Part shown: piece by piece, positions 19,361-28,371 of the stretch
How the letters are laid out: the number at the start of each line of letters is the position of its first letter
Numbering within the stretch: the stretch's first letter is position 1
Source: Rhizobium brockwellii
Lineage (GTDB): Bacteria; Pseudomonadota; Alphaproteobacteria; Rhizobiales; Rhizobiaceae
Direction of reading: 5' to 3'
DNA: 64,000 nucleotides
Assembly (NCBI RefSeq): GCF_000769405.2
Contig: NZ_CP053439.1
Span: forward strand, 4,515,001-4,579,000
The notes under the pieces: model-generated
Told to the model about the DNA's origin: nothing
Seen by the model: only the letters and a program-made list of their open reading frames with translations
Databases searched by the model: none
Translations under genes and position numbers: made by a program

Positions 19361-20344
19361 ATGCCCCGCTACATTCTCGTCACCGGCGGCGCCGGTTTCA
19401 TAGGCAGTCATATCTGCAAAGCGCTGTCGCGCGCCGGCATGATCCCGGTTACCTACGATAATCTCTCGACCGGACATACCGACAGCGTTCGCTGGGGGCC
19501 GCTCATCCGTGCGGAACTTGCCGACGTAGCCACGCTGCGCCGGACTCTTGCGGAGTTTTCGCCCGATTGCGTCATCCATTGCGGTGCCAATGCCTATGTC
19601 GGCGAATCCGTCGACATGCCCAGGAAATATTACCGGAACAACGTCGTGGGCAGTCTGACGTTGCTTGAGGCCTGCCTCGACCAGGATATCGACCGGATCG
19701 TCTTTTCGAGCAGTTGCGCCACCTATGGCGTTCCCGCCTCGCTGCCGATACGGGAGGAAAGCTTGCAGCACCCGGTCAATCCCTATGGACGCACCAAGCT
19801 GATCTTCGAAATGGCGCTCGAGGATTTTGCCGCTGCCTACGGCATCCGCTTCGCCACACTGCGTTATTTCAATGCGGCTGGAGCCGATCCAGACGGCGAA
19901 CTCGCCGAGCGCCATCAACCCGAGACCCATCTCATTCCGCGCGCCCTCCTCGCCGCTGCCGGCAGGCTGGAGCGGCTCGATATCTTCGGCACCGATTATG
20001 CGACCGAGGACGGAACCTGTGTTCGCGACTATATTCATGTCAGCGATCTCGCGCAGGCGCATCTCGCCGCCGTCAATCATCTGTTGGCGGACGGCGGCTC
20101 GCTCAGCATCAATCTCGGCTCCGGCCGGGGCACCTCGGTGCGCGAGATTCTCGAGGCGATCCATCGCGCCAGCGGCCGCGAAGTCCCTGTGCGTTATCGC
20201 TCCCGCCGCGTCGGCGATCCGCCGATCCTCTTTGCCAATACCGCAAGGGCGAAAGCGGAACTCGGCTTCGCACCGGCTTTCTCGGATATCGATACGATCA
20301 TCCGCACCGCCGGTCCCACCTTCGGGCTGGAGATGGGGGCATGA
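19361..20344 (+). CDS. UDP-glucose 4-epimerase
   Basis: Interconverts UDP-glucose and UDP-galactose with bound NAD. The motif TGGAGFIGSHI starts at residue 8; the catalytic Tyr-Lys pair is in NPYGRTKLIFEMAL; RYFNAAGADPDGELAERH is diagnostic of GalE/ExoB. The length of 327 aa is usual. It shares ATGA with the following transferase gene. A second galE/exoB probably exists elsewhere in the genome, so this copy is likely dedicated to the glycan made by this operon. I leave the symbol blank because galE and exoB cannot be separated here. Confidence 0.92.
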   Translation: MPRYILVTGGAGFIGSHICKALSRAGMIPVTYDNLSTGHTDSVRWGPLIRAELADVATLRRTLAEFSPDCVIHCGANAYVGESVDMPRKYYRNNVVGSLTLLEACLDQDIDRIVFSSSCATYGVPASLPIREESLQHPVNPYGRTKLIFEMALEDFAAAYGIRFATLRYFNAAGADPDGELAERHQPETHLIPRALLAAAGRLERLDIFGTDYATEDGTCVRDYIHVSDLAQAHLAAVNHLLADGGSLSINLGSGRGTSVREILEAIHRASGREVPVRYRSRRVGDPPILFANTARAKAELGFAPAFSDIDTIIRTAGPTFGLEMGA

Positions 20345-22209
20345 GCAACGTCTCGCAAATCGGCCATGGCGTCAGGACGGCCAAAGCAGCCACTGCTGAT
20401 GCATTCGATCCTGTTTTCACCGGCTGGAACCGTGTCGCCTATGGCTTCGGTATCTTCTGCTGGCTGACAGCACTCGGCTATTTCTGGATCTGGTGGTGCC
20501 AGTCCGCCCATATCATTTCCTGGGCCGCCTTTGTGCTTATCACCCTCGTGCTTGCCTGGATCACGCTCGTGCCGGCCTATTTTATCCTGATCTTCCTCGA
20601 CGCGAGAACGGTCAGCGCTCGGGCAGGATTGCCGGAAGGGCGGGTGGCAATGGTCGTCACCAAGGCGCCGTCCGAGCCCTTTGCCGTCGTCCGCGCCACG
20701 CTGCAGGCGATGCTCGACCAGACCGGCGTCGATTTCGACGTCTGGCTGGCCGACGAGGATCCTTCGGAGGAAACCAGGCGCTGGTGTGCGGCGCACGGCG
20801 TGCTGATCTCCACCCGAAAGGGCGTTGCGGAGTATCATCGCACCGCCTGGCCGCGTCGGACGCGTTGCAAGGAAGGCAACCTCGCCTATTTCTACGACCA
20901 TTTCGGCTATGCGCGCTATGATTTCGTCGCCCAGTTCGATGCCGACCATGTGCCGACGCCAACCTACCTCCGTGAAGTCCTGCGCCCCTTTGCCGATCCC
21001 GGCATCGGTTATGTCTCCGCTCCCAGCATCTGCGATGCCAATGCGGGCGCAAGCTGGGCGGCGCGCGGCAGGCTCCATGCCGAGGCAAGCCTGCACGGTT
21101 CGCTGCAGACCGGTTACAATAATGGCTGGGCGCCCCTATGCATCGGTTCCCATTATGCGGTTCGCACTGCCGCGCTTCGTCAGATCGGCGGCCTCGGCCC
21201 CGAACTTGCCGAAGACCATTCGACGACGTTGATGATGAATGCCGGTGGCTGGCGTGGCGTGCATGCCGTCGATGCGATCGCTCATGGAGACGGACCGGCG
21301 AACTTCACCGATCTCGTCGTCCAGGAATTCCAGTGGTCGCGCAGCCTGGTCACCATTCTGTTGCAACATTCCCGCCGCCACATCATGCACCTGCCCTGGC
21401 GGCTGAGGTTCCAGTTCGTGTTCTCGCAGCTCTGGTACCCGCTCTTTTCCGCCTTCATGGCCATGATGTTCCTGCTGCCGCTCGCCGCGCTGCTGACGGG
21501 CCGTGTCTTCGTCAATGTTACCTATCCGGATTTCCTGCTGCATTTCGTGCCGATGTCGATCGTGCTGACGCTGTTTGCCTTCTTCTGGCGGGCAACGGCA
21601 ACCTTCAGGCCGCACGATGCGAAACTGTTCGGCTGGGAAGGGCTTGCTTTTATCTTCCTGCGCTGGCCGTGGTCGCTTGCCGGCAGCCTCGCCGCGCTTC
21701 GCGACTATATCTGTGGCTCTTTCGTCGATTTCCGCATCACGCCGAAGGGAAGGCAGCAGCAGCGATCTTTGCCGATGCACGTCATCGCGCCCTATATCGG
21801 GCTCGCCGGGCTGTGCGCAGCCGCCATGGTGCTGGCCAGTGAGGCCGCTGCCGCCCAGGGCTTTTATATTTTCGCGGAGATGAATCTTTTGATCTATCTG
21901 TCGCTGACGGTGCTGATCGTCATTCGCCACGCGATCGAGAACGATCTGCCGCGGTTGCCGCAATCACGCGGGCTTTGGCTTGCGACGGCCACGGGGCTTG
22001 CGATCTGCATCACCGGCGGCATGCAGGCGGGCGGGCATGGTCTGCATAGCCTCGAGGCCCTTTCCCACGGCCAGACATTCATCAGTTTCAGCCAATCGCA
22101 GTTTGCCGTGGCCGGAGCCGGTGTCGGCGGCGGCAAGACCAGGATCGTGAAGTTCCGCCTCAGATGGAATGGGTTCGGAAGCGCGGGACGGGACGAACAA
22201 GGTGTCTGA
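20341..22209 (+). CDS. Cellulose-synthase-like family 2 glycosyltransferase, membrane protein, 622 aa
   Basis: Processive GT2 enzyme expected to polymerise a beta-glycan and feed it through the inner membrane. Two N-terminal membrane segments (about residues 30-85) precede the catalytic domain, which has the first Asp in WLADEDPSEE, DxD in AQFDADHVP and the TED-like LAEDHST. Several membrane helices follow from about residue 355. The product-binding motif that is normally QxxRW appears as QEFQWSRS. It overlaps galE by 4 bp. There is no PilZ domain, so direct c-di-GMP binding is not evident. Relatives include cellulose and mixed-linkage glucan synthases; the sugar is undetermined, but UDP-xylose, UDP-galactose and UDP-glucose are all in reach. 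Confidence 0.85.
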   Translation: MSNVSQIGHGVRTAKAATADAFDPVFTGWNRVAYGFGIFCWLTALGYFWIWWCQSAHIISWAAFVLITLVLAWITLVPAYFILIFLDARTVSARAGLPEGRVAMVVTKAPSEPFAVVRATLQAMLDQTGVDFDVWLADEDPSEETRRWCAAHGVLISTRKGVAEYHRTAWPRRTRCKEGNLAYFYDHFGYARYDFVAQFDADHVPTPTYLREVLRPFADPGIGYVSAPSICDANAGASWAARGRLHAEASLHGSLQTGYNNGWAPLCIGSHYAVRTAALRQIGGLGPELAEDHSTTLMMNAGGWRGVHAVDAIAHGDGPANFTDLVVQEFQWSRSLVTILLQHSRRHIMHLPWRLRFQFVFSQLWYPLFSAFMAMMFLLPLAALLTGRVFVNVTYPDFLLHFVPMSIVLTLFAFFWRATATFRPHDAKLFGWEGLAFIFLRWPWSLAGSLAALRDYICGSFVDFRITPKGRQQQRSLPMHVIAPYIGLAGLCAAAMVLASEAAAAQGFYIFAEMNLLIYLSLTVLIVIRHAIENDLPRLPQSRGLWLATATGLAICITGGMQAGGHGLHSLEALSHGQTFISFSQSQFAVAGAGVGGGKTRIVKFRLRWNGFGSAGRDEQGV

Positions 22210-22246
22210 GCCGGCGGAACCGGCAAGTGTCGAGTAGGAGGATGTA

Positions 22247-22768
22247 ATGAGTATCGGATCGAGACTATACGGAGCGGCCCTCGCTCTCAGCCTGTGCCTG
22301 CCGGTGGCAGCGCACGGCGCCGAGGTCGCCAAACAGCAAGCGCCGACGCCGCTCAGCGCCTATGAGCTCTATCGCATCTATGGCGACAAGACCTGGACCT
22401 GGAACACTGGCGGTGGCCGTTTCTCCGATGACGGCCGCCGGTTCGTCGCCTGGAGCAACGACAAGGGAAAGCCGTCCTTCGCCGAAGGCAGATGGGTGGT
22501 CGACGATCTCGGCCAGCTCTGCATGCGTGCCACCTGGACGAATGCCGAGGGTGCGGCCCGCGCCAGCACCTGTTTCGGTCACCGCAAGATCGGCAACACA
22601 ATCTATCAGCGGCGCCAGCCGGACGGCAAGTGGTACGTCTTCCGCCATGAATCGGTGCTCCCGGACGACGAATTCCGCAAGCTCGTTCCCATGGATACGG
22701 TGAGCGCGAAGGCAAGCGAAGTGAAGCAGATCCTGCTGAGCCAGCAAGTAGCCCGAAAAGGAGGGTGA
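22247..22768 (+). CDS. DUF995-like periplasmic protein, 173 aa
   Basis: An N-terminal signal peptide (LYGAALALSLCLPVAAHGA) is followed by a small beta-rich domain starting ELYRIYGDKTWTWNTGGGRF and containing AEGRWVVDDLGQLCMRATW. Two Cys may form a disulfide. I recognise this as the rhizobial DUF995 family, whose function is unknown. AGGAGG lies 6 bases before the ATG. It sits between the transferase and the hydrolase genes, so a periplasmic role in glycan handling is likely by context. Confidence 0.75.
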   Translation: MSIGSRLYGAALALSLCLPVAAHGAEVAKQQAPTPLSAYELYRIYGDKTWTWNTGGGRFSDDGRRFVAWSNDKGKPSFAEGRWVVDDLGQLCMRATWTNAEGAARASTCFGHRKIGNTIYQRRQPDGKWYVFRHESVLPDDEFRKLVPMDTVSAKASEVKQILLSQQVARKGG

Positions 22769-22772
22769 AGCC

Positions 22773-23744
22773 ATGAAGAAGCTAATGAAAAACAACCTCT
22801 CGACCACCGCGATTGCGCTGCTGCTATTGTGTGTCGCGGATCTGCCGGGCCGAAGCGAAATGCAATATGCGGGCATTGCGCCAAACCCTGCGGCGGCCGT
22901 GCAGACGATCATCGACAAGCGCCCCGTCCTTCATGCCGACGGCATCAAGTTCGGGGCCTACGATCCGCACGGCGATTTCGGCGCGCAGCCGAATGTCGCG
23001 ACCGAAGCCCTGTTCCTGCCGTGGGAGGACGTCGACCTCGAAACTTTGCGCGTCGCCGATGCCTATGCGCTGGCTAGGGGCCGCAACCTGCTGATCACTG
23101 TGGAGCCATGGTCCTGGGACGTCGATTGGCGGCTCACCTCCGCAGAGCTTCGCGCCAAGGTTCTGCGCGGTGACTATGATGTCAATATGCGTTCGATCGC
23201 GCATATGATATCCGAGCTGAAAAGCCCGGTGATCGTCCGCTGGGGACAGGAGATGGAGGACAAGTCAGGGCGGTTCTCATGGTCCGGCTGGAGTCCGCAG
23301 GACTATATCACCGCCTACAAGCGGATGATGGACATTGTCCGCCAGGAGGCGCCCGGCACCGAGATCATGTGGTCGCCAAAGGGAGAGCCTGGCCTTGAGG
23401 CCTATTATCCCGGCGACGACTATGTCGATCTCGTCGGGCTCTCGGTCTTCGGTCTCCAGCGCTACGACGAGATTGCCTACAAGGAGCACTGGACGTTCTC
23501 GGAAGCATTGAAGCAGGGGTATGATCTCGTCGCCGGTTACGGAAAGCCCATCTGGGTGGCGGAGCTCGGCTATGAAGGCGGTGACGCCTATATCAGGCCG
23601 TGGATCGAAACGGCCACGTTGAAGCAGAGCGCCTTCCCGAATCTGCAGGAGGTCGTCTATTTCAACGACCGGGATGTGCATGCATGGCCGTTCGATCTCG
23701 GCCGGCCGGACTGGCGCGTGGTCGAAAACCTGGGTAGCAACTGA
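22773..23744 (+). CDS. GH26-like glycoside hydrolase, exported
   Basis: A (beta/alpha)8-type hydrolase resembling family 26 mannanases and endoglucanases. The N-terminal 28 residues form a signal-like segment. The probable acid/base is Glu160 in VRWGQEMED, where the usual His before the catalytic Glu is Gln. The probable nucleophile is Glu264 in IWVAELGYEGG. Conserved aromatic residues (EPWSWDVDW) line the cleft. It is the last gene of the operon, only 4 bp after the DUF995 gene, with GGAGG before the start. Synthase operons often carry such a hydrolase to trim or release the polymer (as BcsZ does for cellulose). The substrate is unknown. Confidence 0.85.
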   Translation: MKKLMKNNLSTTAIALLLLCVADLPGRSEMQYAGIAPNPAAAVQTIIDKRPVLHADGIKFGAYDPHGDFGAQPNVATEALFLPWEDVDLETLRVADAYALARGRNLLITVEPWSWDVDWRLTSAELRAKVLRGDYDVNMRSIAHMISELKSPVIVRWGQEMEDKSGRFSWSGWSPQDYITAYKRMMDIVRQEAPGTEIMWSPKGEPGLEAYYPGDDYVDLVGLSVFGLQRYDEIAYKEHWTFSEALKQGYDLVAGYGKPIWVAELGYEGGDAYIRPWIETATLKQSAFPNLQEVVYFNDRDVHAWPFDLGRPDWRVVENLGSN

Positions 23745-23746
23745 TA

Positions 23747-23860
23747 GATCAGGATGATTTTAGACCCGATCGGACTAAAATCTGAATCCTGATCTAAATC
23801 AAGGAAGTAGAGCATGATGTCGTCCGAAAACCGCTCACACTTTTCGGCATCATGCTCTAG
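23747..23860. repeat. RIME-type mosaic palindrome, copy 1
   Basis: Two adjacent imperfect palindromes. The first begins GATCAGGATGATTTTAG and closes AATCCTGATC. The second begins AGAGCATGATGTCGTCCG and closes CGGCATCATGCTCT. The same pair recurs at 26387-26496. The sequence agrees with the Rhizobium intergenic mosaic element I know from the literature. It separates the end of the glycan operon from the leftward binding-protein gene and may serve as a transcript end. Confidence 0.85.
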
Positions 23861-23935
23861 TCCGTAAAACAGAGGCCTGAAAAACGGGGAGGCCCGCCGG
23901 GGTGTTGCGGGCCTCTCCTCATGTCGGGCGACCGA

Positions 23936-25222
23936 TCATCCCTTGATCGTTGCCTTACCCTCTTCGATGAGCCGGGTCGCCGCATCGGCGGGCGAAATCC
24001 GTTCGAAGGCGAGTTCGTCACAAATCGGGCGCAGCACGCGCTGGTCGAATTGGGTTGCTCCCATCGGCACCGGCGGCGGATACTCACCGACCTGATCCTT
24101 GAGCAGGTTCACGTATTTGACCGTTTCCTGCTCCGTCGGGTTGAGCTGCGGCAGGATGGCTTCACGCACTGTCGGCGACATTGGCACGCCGCGTTCCACG
24201 CCGAGAATCTTGCCGGCTTCAGGATCGTTGACAAAGAAGCTGATGAATTTCACAGCAGCTTCGCCGTGCTTGGTCGTAGCGCCCACACTCCAGATCAGTG
24301 CCGGACGGTAATAATGGCCGGATGGACCGCCCTTCTTTTCACGCGGCAGCATGGTGATGCCAAGCTTGTTCTTGATGATCAGCTGATAGCCGACCATCTG
24401 GTTTGAATAGGCCATGCCGATCACCGATTTGCCGAGACCGAGGCAATTGGTGTCGATCGTGTTCTGATCGAGCGTCTGCACGTCGGCAGCAACGGTGCCG
24501 CCCGCCTTGCGCAGTTTCTCCCAGTAGTCGAACCATTCTCTGGCGTCGTCGGCCGTGAAGCCGAGCCCCACGCTTTCCTTCGCAAAGAGGCTCTTGCCGC
24601 GCTGGCGCAGCCAGGCATCGAACACATAGTTATAGCGCGCCGCATAGGGGCCGCCGCCCTTGCCGGAAGACTTGGCGAGTTCTACCGCGAGCTTGGCGTA
24701 CTCATCCCAGGTGAGGTCGGGGGTCGGCAACGGGATCCCCGCCTTTTCGAATTCGACTGTGTCGAAAAACATCGAGAAGGAGTTGAGGCCGAGGCCGACA
24801 CCATAGAGCTTGCCGTCGATGGTGGTCAGTTTCAGGATGTCGGCGCCGAAGGACGTGACGTCCAGGGTCGAGGGAACGAATTCATCGAGCGGCAGGCAGG
24901 CGCCGCGCTTCGAATAGTCTGAAATTGTTCCCGGCTCGAGTTGGAAGATGTCGGCGATCGAGCGGCCGGCCATCTGCGTTGCGAGCTTCGTCCAGTAGCC
25001 GTCGCCGGAAAGCGATTCACCGACGAGAGTGACACCAGGCGACTTTGATTGATAGAGCTTGGCAACCTCGAGCGTGCGCTTGGCGCGGTCGTTGGATCCC
25101 CACCACATGGCGCGGAGTTGTGCGTCTTCGGCAAAGGCCGGAATGGCGCTGCCGGCGCCGAAGGCGAGGCCGGCGGCCGCACCGGCTGAACCCATCAGGA
25201 ATGAACGGCGATTGACCCGCAT
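23936..25222 (-). CDS. ABC transporter substrate-binding protein (sugar type, orphan), Tat-like signal
   Basis: Family 1 extracellular solute-binding protein, 428 aa, for uptake of a carbohydrate-like ligand. The N terminus VNRRSFLMGSAGAAAGLAFG has a twin-arginine motif before the hydrophobic core, with a likely cut after AIPAFA. The start at 25222 follows AAGGAGG. No permease or ATPase lies beside it. It is clearly paralogous to the binding protein starting at 35122 (LRAMWWGSNDRAKRT against LRLLWWGSQPRADRT), so it may borrow that transporter. It is divergent from the lacI-type gene and shares its operator region, suggesting direct LacI control. Confidence 0.88.
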   Translation of the reverse strand: MRVNRRSFLMGSAGAAAGLAFGAGSAIPAFAEDAQLRAMWWGSNDRAKRTLEVAKLYQSKSPGVTLVGESLSGDGYWTKLATQMAGRSIADIFQLEPGTISDYSKRGACLPLDEFVPSTLDVTSFGADILKLTTIDGKLYGVGLGLNSFSMFFDTVEFEKAGIPLPTPDLTWDEYAKLAVELAKSSGKGGGPYAARYNYVFDAWLRQRGKSLFAKESVGLGFTADDAREWFDYWEKLRKAGGTVAADVQTLDQNTIDTNCLGLGKSVIGMAYSNQMVGYQLIIKNKLGITMLPREKKGGPSGHYYRPALIWSVGATTKHGEAAVKFISFFVNDPEAGKILGVERGVPMSPTVREAILPQLNPTEQETVKYVNLLKDQVGEYPPPVPMGATQFDQRVLRPICDELAFERISPADAATRLIEEGKATIKG

Positions 25223-25334
25223 GATATCCTCCTTGTTCCAATATGCCCACTGCCATCCTCCAATGGCGTTATCGGGGCAATTCAGCAAATAGACTACGCA
25301 AAAAAACTTTTATTGCAAGAACCAATCATTTTCT

Positions 25335-25361
25335 TGCAAATTTGCATTATTTGCATAATGC
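25335..25361. promoter_or_regulatory. Overlapping palindromes, probable LacI-type operator
   Basis: TGCAAATTTGCA (25335-25346) is a perfect 12-bp palindrome. It overlaps GCATTAT-TTGC-ATAATGC (25344-25361), a perfect 7-bp inverted repeat. They sit 8 bp before the LacI start codon and about 113 bp upstream of the binding-protein gene, so binding could control both. Confidence 0.65.
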
Positions 25362-25368
25362 TTGCCCT

Positions 25369-26388
25369 ATGAACGACCAAAAAATCAGACGGCCGCGTCA
25401 GGCCGATATAGCCACATTGGCCGGCGTCTCGGTCTCCACTGTATCCCGCGTGCTCGCCAACGAACCTGGTATCAGCGAAACGGTGCGCCGCCAGATATTG
25501 AAGGTGGCGGCGGAGAACGGTTATCCCGTCAAGCCGGCTTCCGAAACCGTTGCAGGGGGACTGGCACTGATTGCCAGCGACGGCGTCACCGGCACTCTCA
25601 GCGTCTTTTATGAAGCGATCGTCGACGGCCTGCGTGCCGGCGCTGCCGAGGCGGGCATGCCTTTCGAAGTCCGGCTGGTCCGCGAGGACCGAACCACGCC
25701 GGATGCCGTGCGCGACTATATGCAGACTGCGAGCGCTGAAGGTCTGTTTCTCGTCGGTATCGATCCGAACGAGATGTTGCGCGACTGGCTGCAAACCAGC
25801 ATGACCCCCACGGTTCTTGTCAACGGCACCGATCCGAGGATGCAGTTCGACGGCGTTTCGCCGGCTAATTTCTTTGGCGCCTATGAGGCGACCAACCGGC
25901 TGATAAAGGCCGGCCATCGCCGCATCCTGCATCTGAGCGGCTCTCACCGCCATACGATCCGGGAGCGCGTGCGCGGTTTCGAGGCGGCGATCGCCGCCGT
26001 CGCCGGCGCCGAGGGCCGTCTCGTGTCCCTTGCCCTTCAAGGCAGCGCCAGCCGAGAGGCGCATGAGCGCACGGCAGAAGCACTTGCCGAGAACGCTGGT
26101 TTTACCGCGGCCTTCTGCATGAATGATTTCATCGCCGTCGGCGTGCTCGAAGCCGTCACCGAGGCCGGCCTGCGTGTGCCGGAGGATTTCGCGATTGTCG
26201 GCTTCGACGATCTGCCTTGCGCGCTGATGACCAATCCGCAGCTTTCCACCATGCGTGTCGACCGCGCCGCCCTTGGGCGCGAAGCCGTTTCGCTGATGCT
26301 GTCCCGTTTCCGCAACAGGACGGCCTCTGCGCGCCACATCTGCCAGGCGGTCGTTCCCATTCCGGGAGGGACCGTTCCGAACGCCTAG
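25369..26388 (+). CDS. LacI-family transcriptional regulator
   Basis: The N-terminal helix-turn-helix and hinge are clear: ADIATLAGVSVSTVSRVLANEPGISETVRR. The periplasmic-binding-like sensor domain follows from residue 63, with typical C-terminal VPEDFAIVGFDDLPCALMTNPQLSTMRVD. The length of 339 aa is normal. The ATG at 25369 is chosen because the HTH starts about 10 residues in; no strong Shine-Dalgarno is visible, and the operator palindromes come almost up to the start. It probably represses the divergent binding-protein gene and may respond to a sugar. The stop codon overlaps the edge of a mosaic repeat. Confidence 0.93.
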   Translation: MNDQKIRRPRQADIATLAGVSVSTVSRVLANEPGISETVRRQILKVAAENGYPVKPASETVAGGLALIASDGVTGTLSVFYEAIVDGLRAGAAEAGMPFEVRLVREDRTTPDAVRDYMQTASAEGLFLVGIDPNEMLRDWLQTSMTPTVLVNGTDPRMQFDGVSPANFFGAYEATNRLIKAGHRRILHLSGSHRHTIRERVRGFEAAIAAVAGAEGRLVSLALQGSASREAHERTAEALAENAGFTAAFCMNDFIAVGVLEAVTEAGLRVPEDFAIVGFDDLPCALMTNPQLSTMRVDRAALGREAVSLMLSRFRNRTASARHICQAVVPIPGGTVPNA

Positions 26389-26496
26389 AACAGGATGATT
26401 TAGGCCAAGCCTAAAATCTGAATCCTGTTCTAAATTAAATAGTTAGAGCGTGATGTCGTCCGAAAACCGCTCACACTTTTCGGCATCATGCTCTAG
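26387..26496. repeat. RIME-type mosaic palindrome, copy 2
   Basis: Same two-module structure as the copy at 23747-23860: AGAACAGGATGATTTAGG closing at AATCCTGTTCT, then AGAGCGTGATGTCGTCCG closing at CGGCATCATGCTCT. It begins inside the LacI stop codon and ends about a dozen bases before the next gene, so it forms nearly the whole intergenic space. Confidence 0.85.
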
Positions 26497-26508
26497 AACC
26501 CGTGAGTG

Positions 26509-28371
26509 ATGCCGATGACCTATGATCCCGCCAGCGCCAACCCGCTCGCAGGTAATCCGCTGGAAACCCGCGCCGATATGAGCCGCGCCCTGCTTGCGCT
26601 CTTCGATCCGCTGCTTGCCTGTTTCTCGAATGGTAATGCCCGCGTCACGCTTAATGGCGGAGGCGCCCATTTCGATCGGGCGGCGGCCGATCTCGAAGGG
26701 TTCGCTCGTCCGCTCTGGGGATTGGCGCCGCTGGGCGCCGGCAACGGCGACTTCGCCCATTGGCATCGTTTCGCCGAAGGTCTCGCAAACGGCACCGATC
26801 CCGCCCATCCCGAATATTGGGGAACGGTGAATGGCCGCGATCAGCGGATGGTCGAGCTTGCCGCTCTCGGTTTTGCCCTGGCTCTGGTGCCCGAAAAGAT
26901 CTGGGAGCCGCTCGATGCGCGCGCCCGCAGCAATGTCGTTGCCTATCTCAAGCATGCCAGGCAGTTCGACTATGCCGACAACAATTGGAAATTCTTCCGG
27001 ATCTTTGTCGATATCGCGCTCGATCGTCTCGGCGCCGATTTCGATCGCAGCCTGACGCGGCAATATCTGCAGGAACTCGAAGGCTTTTATATCGGCGACG
27101 GCTGGTATCGCGACGGAAACGTGCGCCGTATCGACCACTACATTCCCTTCGCCATGCATTTCTATGGCCTGATCTATTCGAAGCTCGTCGACGACGACTA
27201 TGCAAAGCGCTACCGCGAGCGCGCGGTCCTCTTCGCCCAGGATTTCCGGCACTGGTTTGCCGCTGACGGGGCGACGATCCCCTTCGGCCGCAGCCTGACC
27301 TATCGCTTTGCCTGCGCCGGCTTCTGGTCGGCGCTCGCCTTCGCCGATCTCGAGGCTCTGCCTTGGGGCGAGGTCAAGCATCTCTGCCTGCAGCATCTGC
27401 GCTGGTGGAAGGACAAGCCGATTGCCGATCGCGACGGCGTACTGTCGATCGGCTTCGGCTATCCGAACCTGCTGATGTCGGAGAGCTACAATTCCGCGGG
27501 CTCCCCTTATTGGGCCTTCAAGGCCTTCCTGCCGCTGGCGATTGCTGAGGATCACCCATTCTGGACGGCGAAGGAAAAAGTGCCGGAGCCGGCTCCTGAT
27601 GTCGTCCCCCAGCGCCATCCCGGCATGGTGATCATGCGGGCGGGCGGCGATGTCGTGGCACTGTCTTCAGGCCAGGAAAACCTGCAGATGCGGTGCGGCA
27701 CGGAAAAATACGCGAAGTTCGCTTATTCAGCCCGCTACGGCTTCAGTGTCGAGGCCGATGAGCGTGCCTTTGCGCTTGCCGCCTTCGATTCAGCGCTTGC
27801 CTTCAGCGATGACGGCCTGCACTACCGCGTCCGCGAAACGAATGAGGAAGCCAGGCTCGCAGGCGAGGTGCTTTACGCGAAATGGTCGCCTTTTGCCGAT
27901 GTCGACGTTGAAACCTGGCTCGTGCCCGCTGCACCCTGGCATATCCGCCTCCATAGGATCGGGACAAGCCGGCCGCTACGAATTGCCGAAGGCGGATTTG
28001 CCATCGGCCGCCGGGATTTCGAGCTGGATACGTTGTCCGCTTCGGGTGGGGTTGCCTATGCGATCGGCGAAGGCGATTTCACCGGCATTCTCGATCTCGG
28101 CTCTTCGGTCAAACGTTCGGGGCTTGTCCAAAAGGCAATGCCCAACACCAATGTGATCGTCGCGAAAACCCTCGTGCCGCAGCTGCGCGGGCAGATACCG
28201 GCCGGTGAAACCATCCTGGTGGCGGCAGTGCTGGCACTTGACGATCCCGCTGCCGTCTCGTCTGCATGGACGAGACCGCCGAAAGCGCCTGATATTGCAA
28301 CGCTGGAGGCCCTGGTGAGAGAAAAGGGCGTGACAGTCAGCGCCATCGAAGCGCCCGGACAAATGCCATGA
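26509..28371 (+). CDS. DUF2264 protein, probable alpha/alpha-barrel glycan-acting enzyme, 620 aa
   Basis: The N-terminal 370 residues look like an (alpha/alpha)6 toroid (WKFFRIFVDIALDRLG, YIGDGWYRDGNVRRIDHYIPFAMHFYG, SESYNSAGSPYWAFKAFLPLA), the signature of DUF2264. A beta-rich C-terminal domain follows. There is no signal peptide, so it acts in the cytoplasm on an imported substrate. I recall that some DUF2264 relatives are beta-glucuronidases (GH154), which would fit the uronate genes nearby, but this needs checking. Starts at 26506 (GTG), 26509 or 26515 are all possible and none has a good ribosome site. The next gene overlaps it by 4 bp. Confidence 0.75.
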   Translation: MPMTYDPASANPLAGNPLETRADMSRALLALFDPLLACFSNGNARVTLNGGGAHFDRAAADLEGFARPLWGLAPLGAGNGDFAHWHRFAEGLANGTDPAHPEYWGTVNGRDQRMVELAALGFALALVPEKIWEPLDARARSNVVAYLKHARQFDYADNNWKFFRIFVDIALDRLGADFDRSLTRQYLQELEGFYIGDGWYRDGNVRRIDHYIPFAMHFYGLIYSKLVDDDYAKRYRERAVLFAQDFRHWFAADGATIPFGRSLTYRFACAGFWSALAFADLEALPWGEVKHLCLQHLRWWKDKPIADRDGVLSIGFGYPNLLMSESYNSAGSPYWAFKAFLPLAIAEDHPFWTAKEKVPEPAPDVVPQRHPGMVIMRAGGDVVALSSGQENLQMRCGTEKYAKFAYSARYGFSVEADERAFALAAFDSALAFSDDGLHYRVRETNEEARLAGEVLYAKWSPFADVDVETWLVPAAPWHIRLHRIGTSRPLRIAEGGFAIGRRDFELDTLSASGGVAYAIGEGDFTGILDLGSSVKRSGLVQKAMPNTNVIVAKTLVPQLRGQIPAGETILVAAVLALDDPAAVSSAWTRPPKAPDIATLEALVREKGVTVSAIEAPGQMP

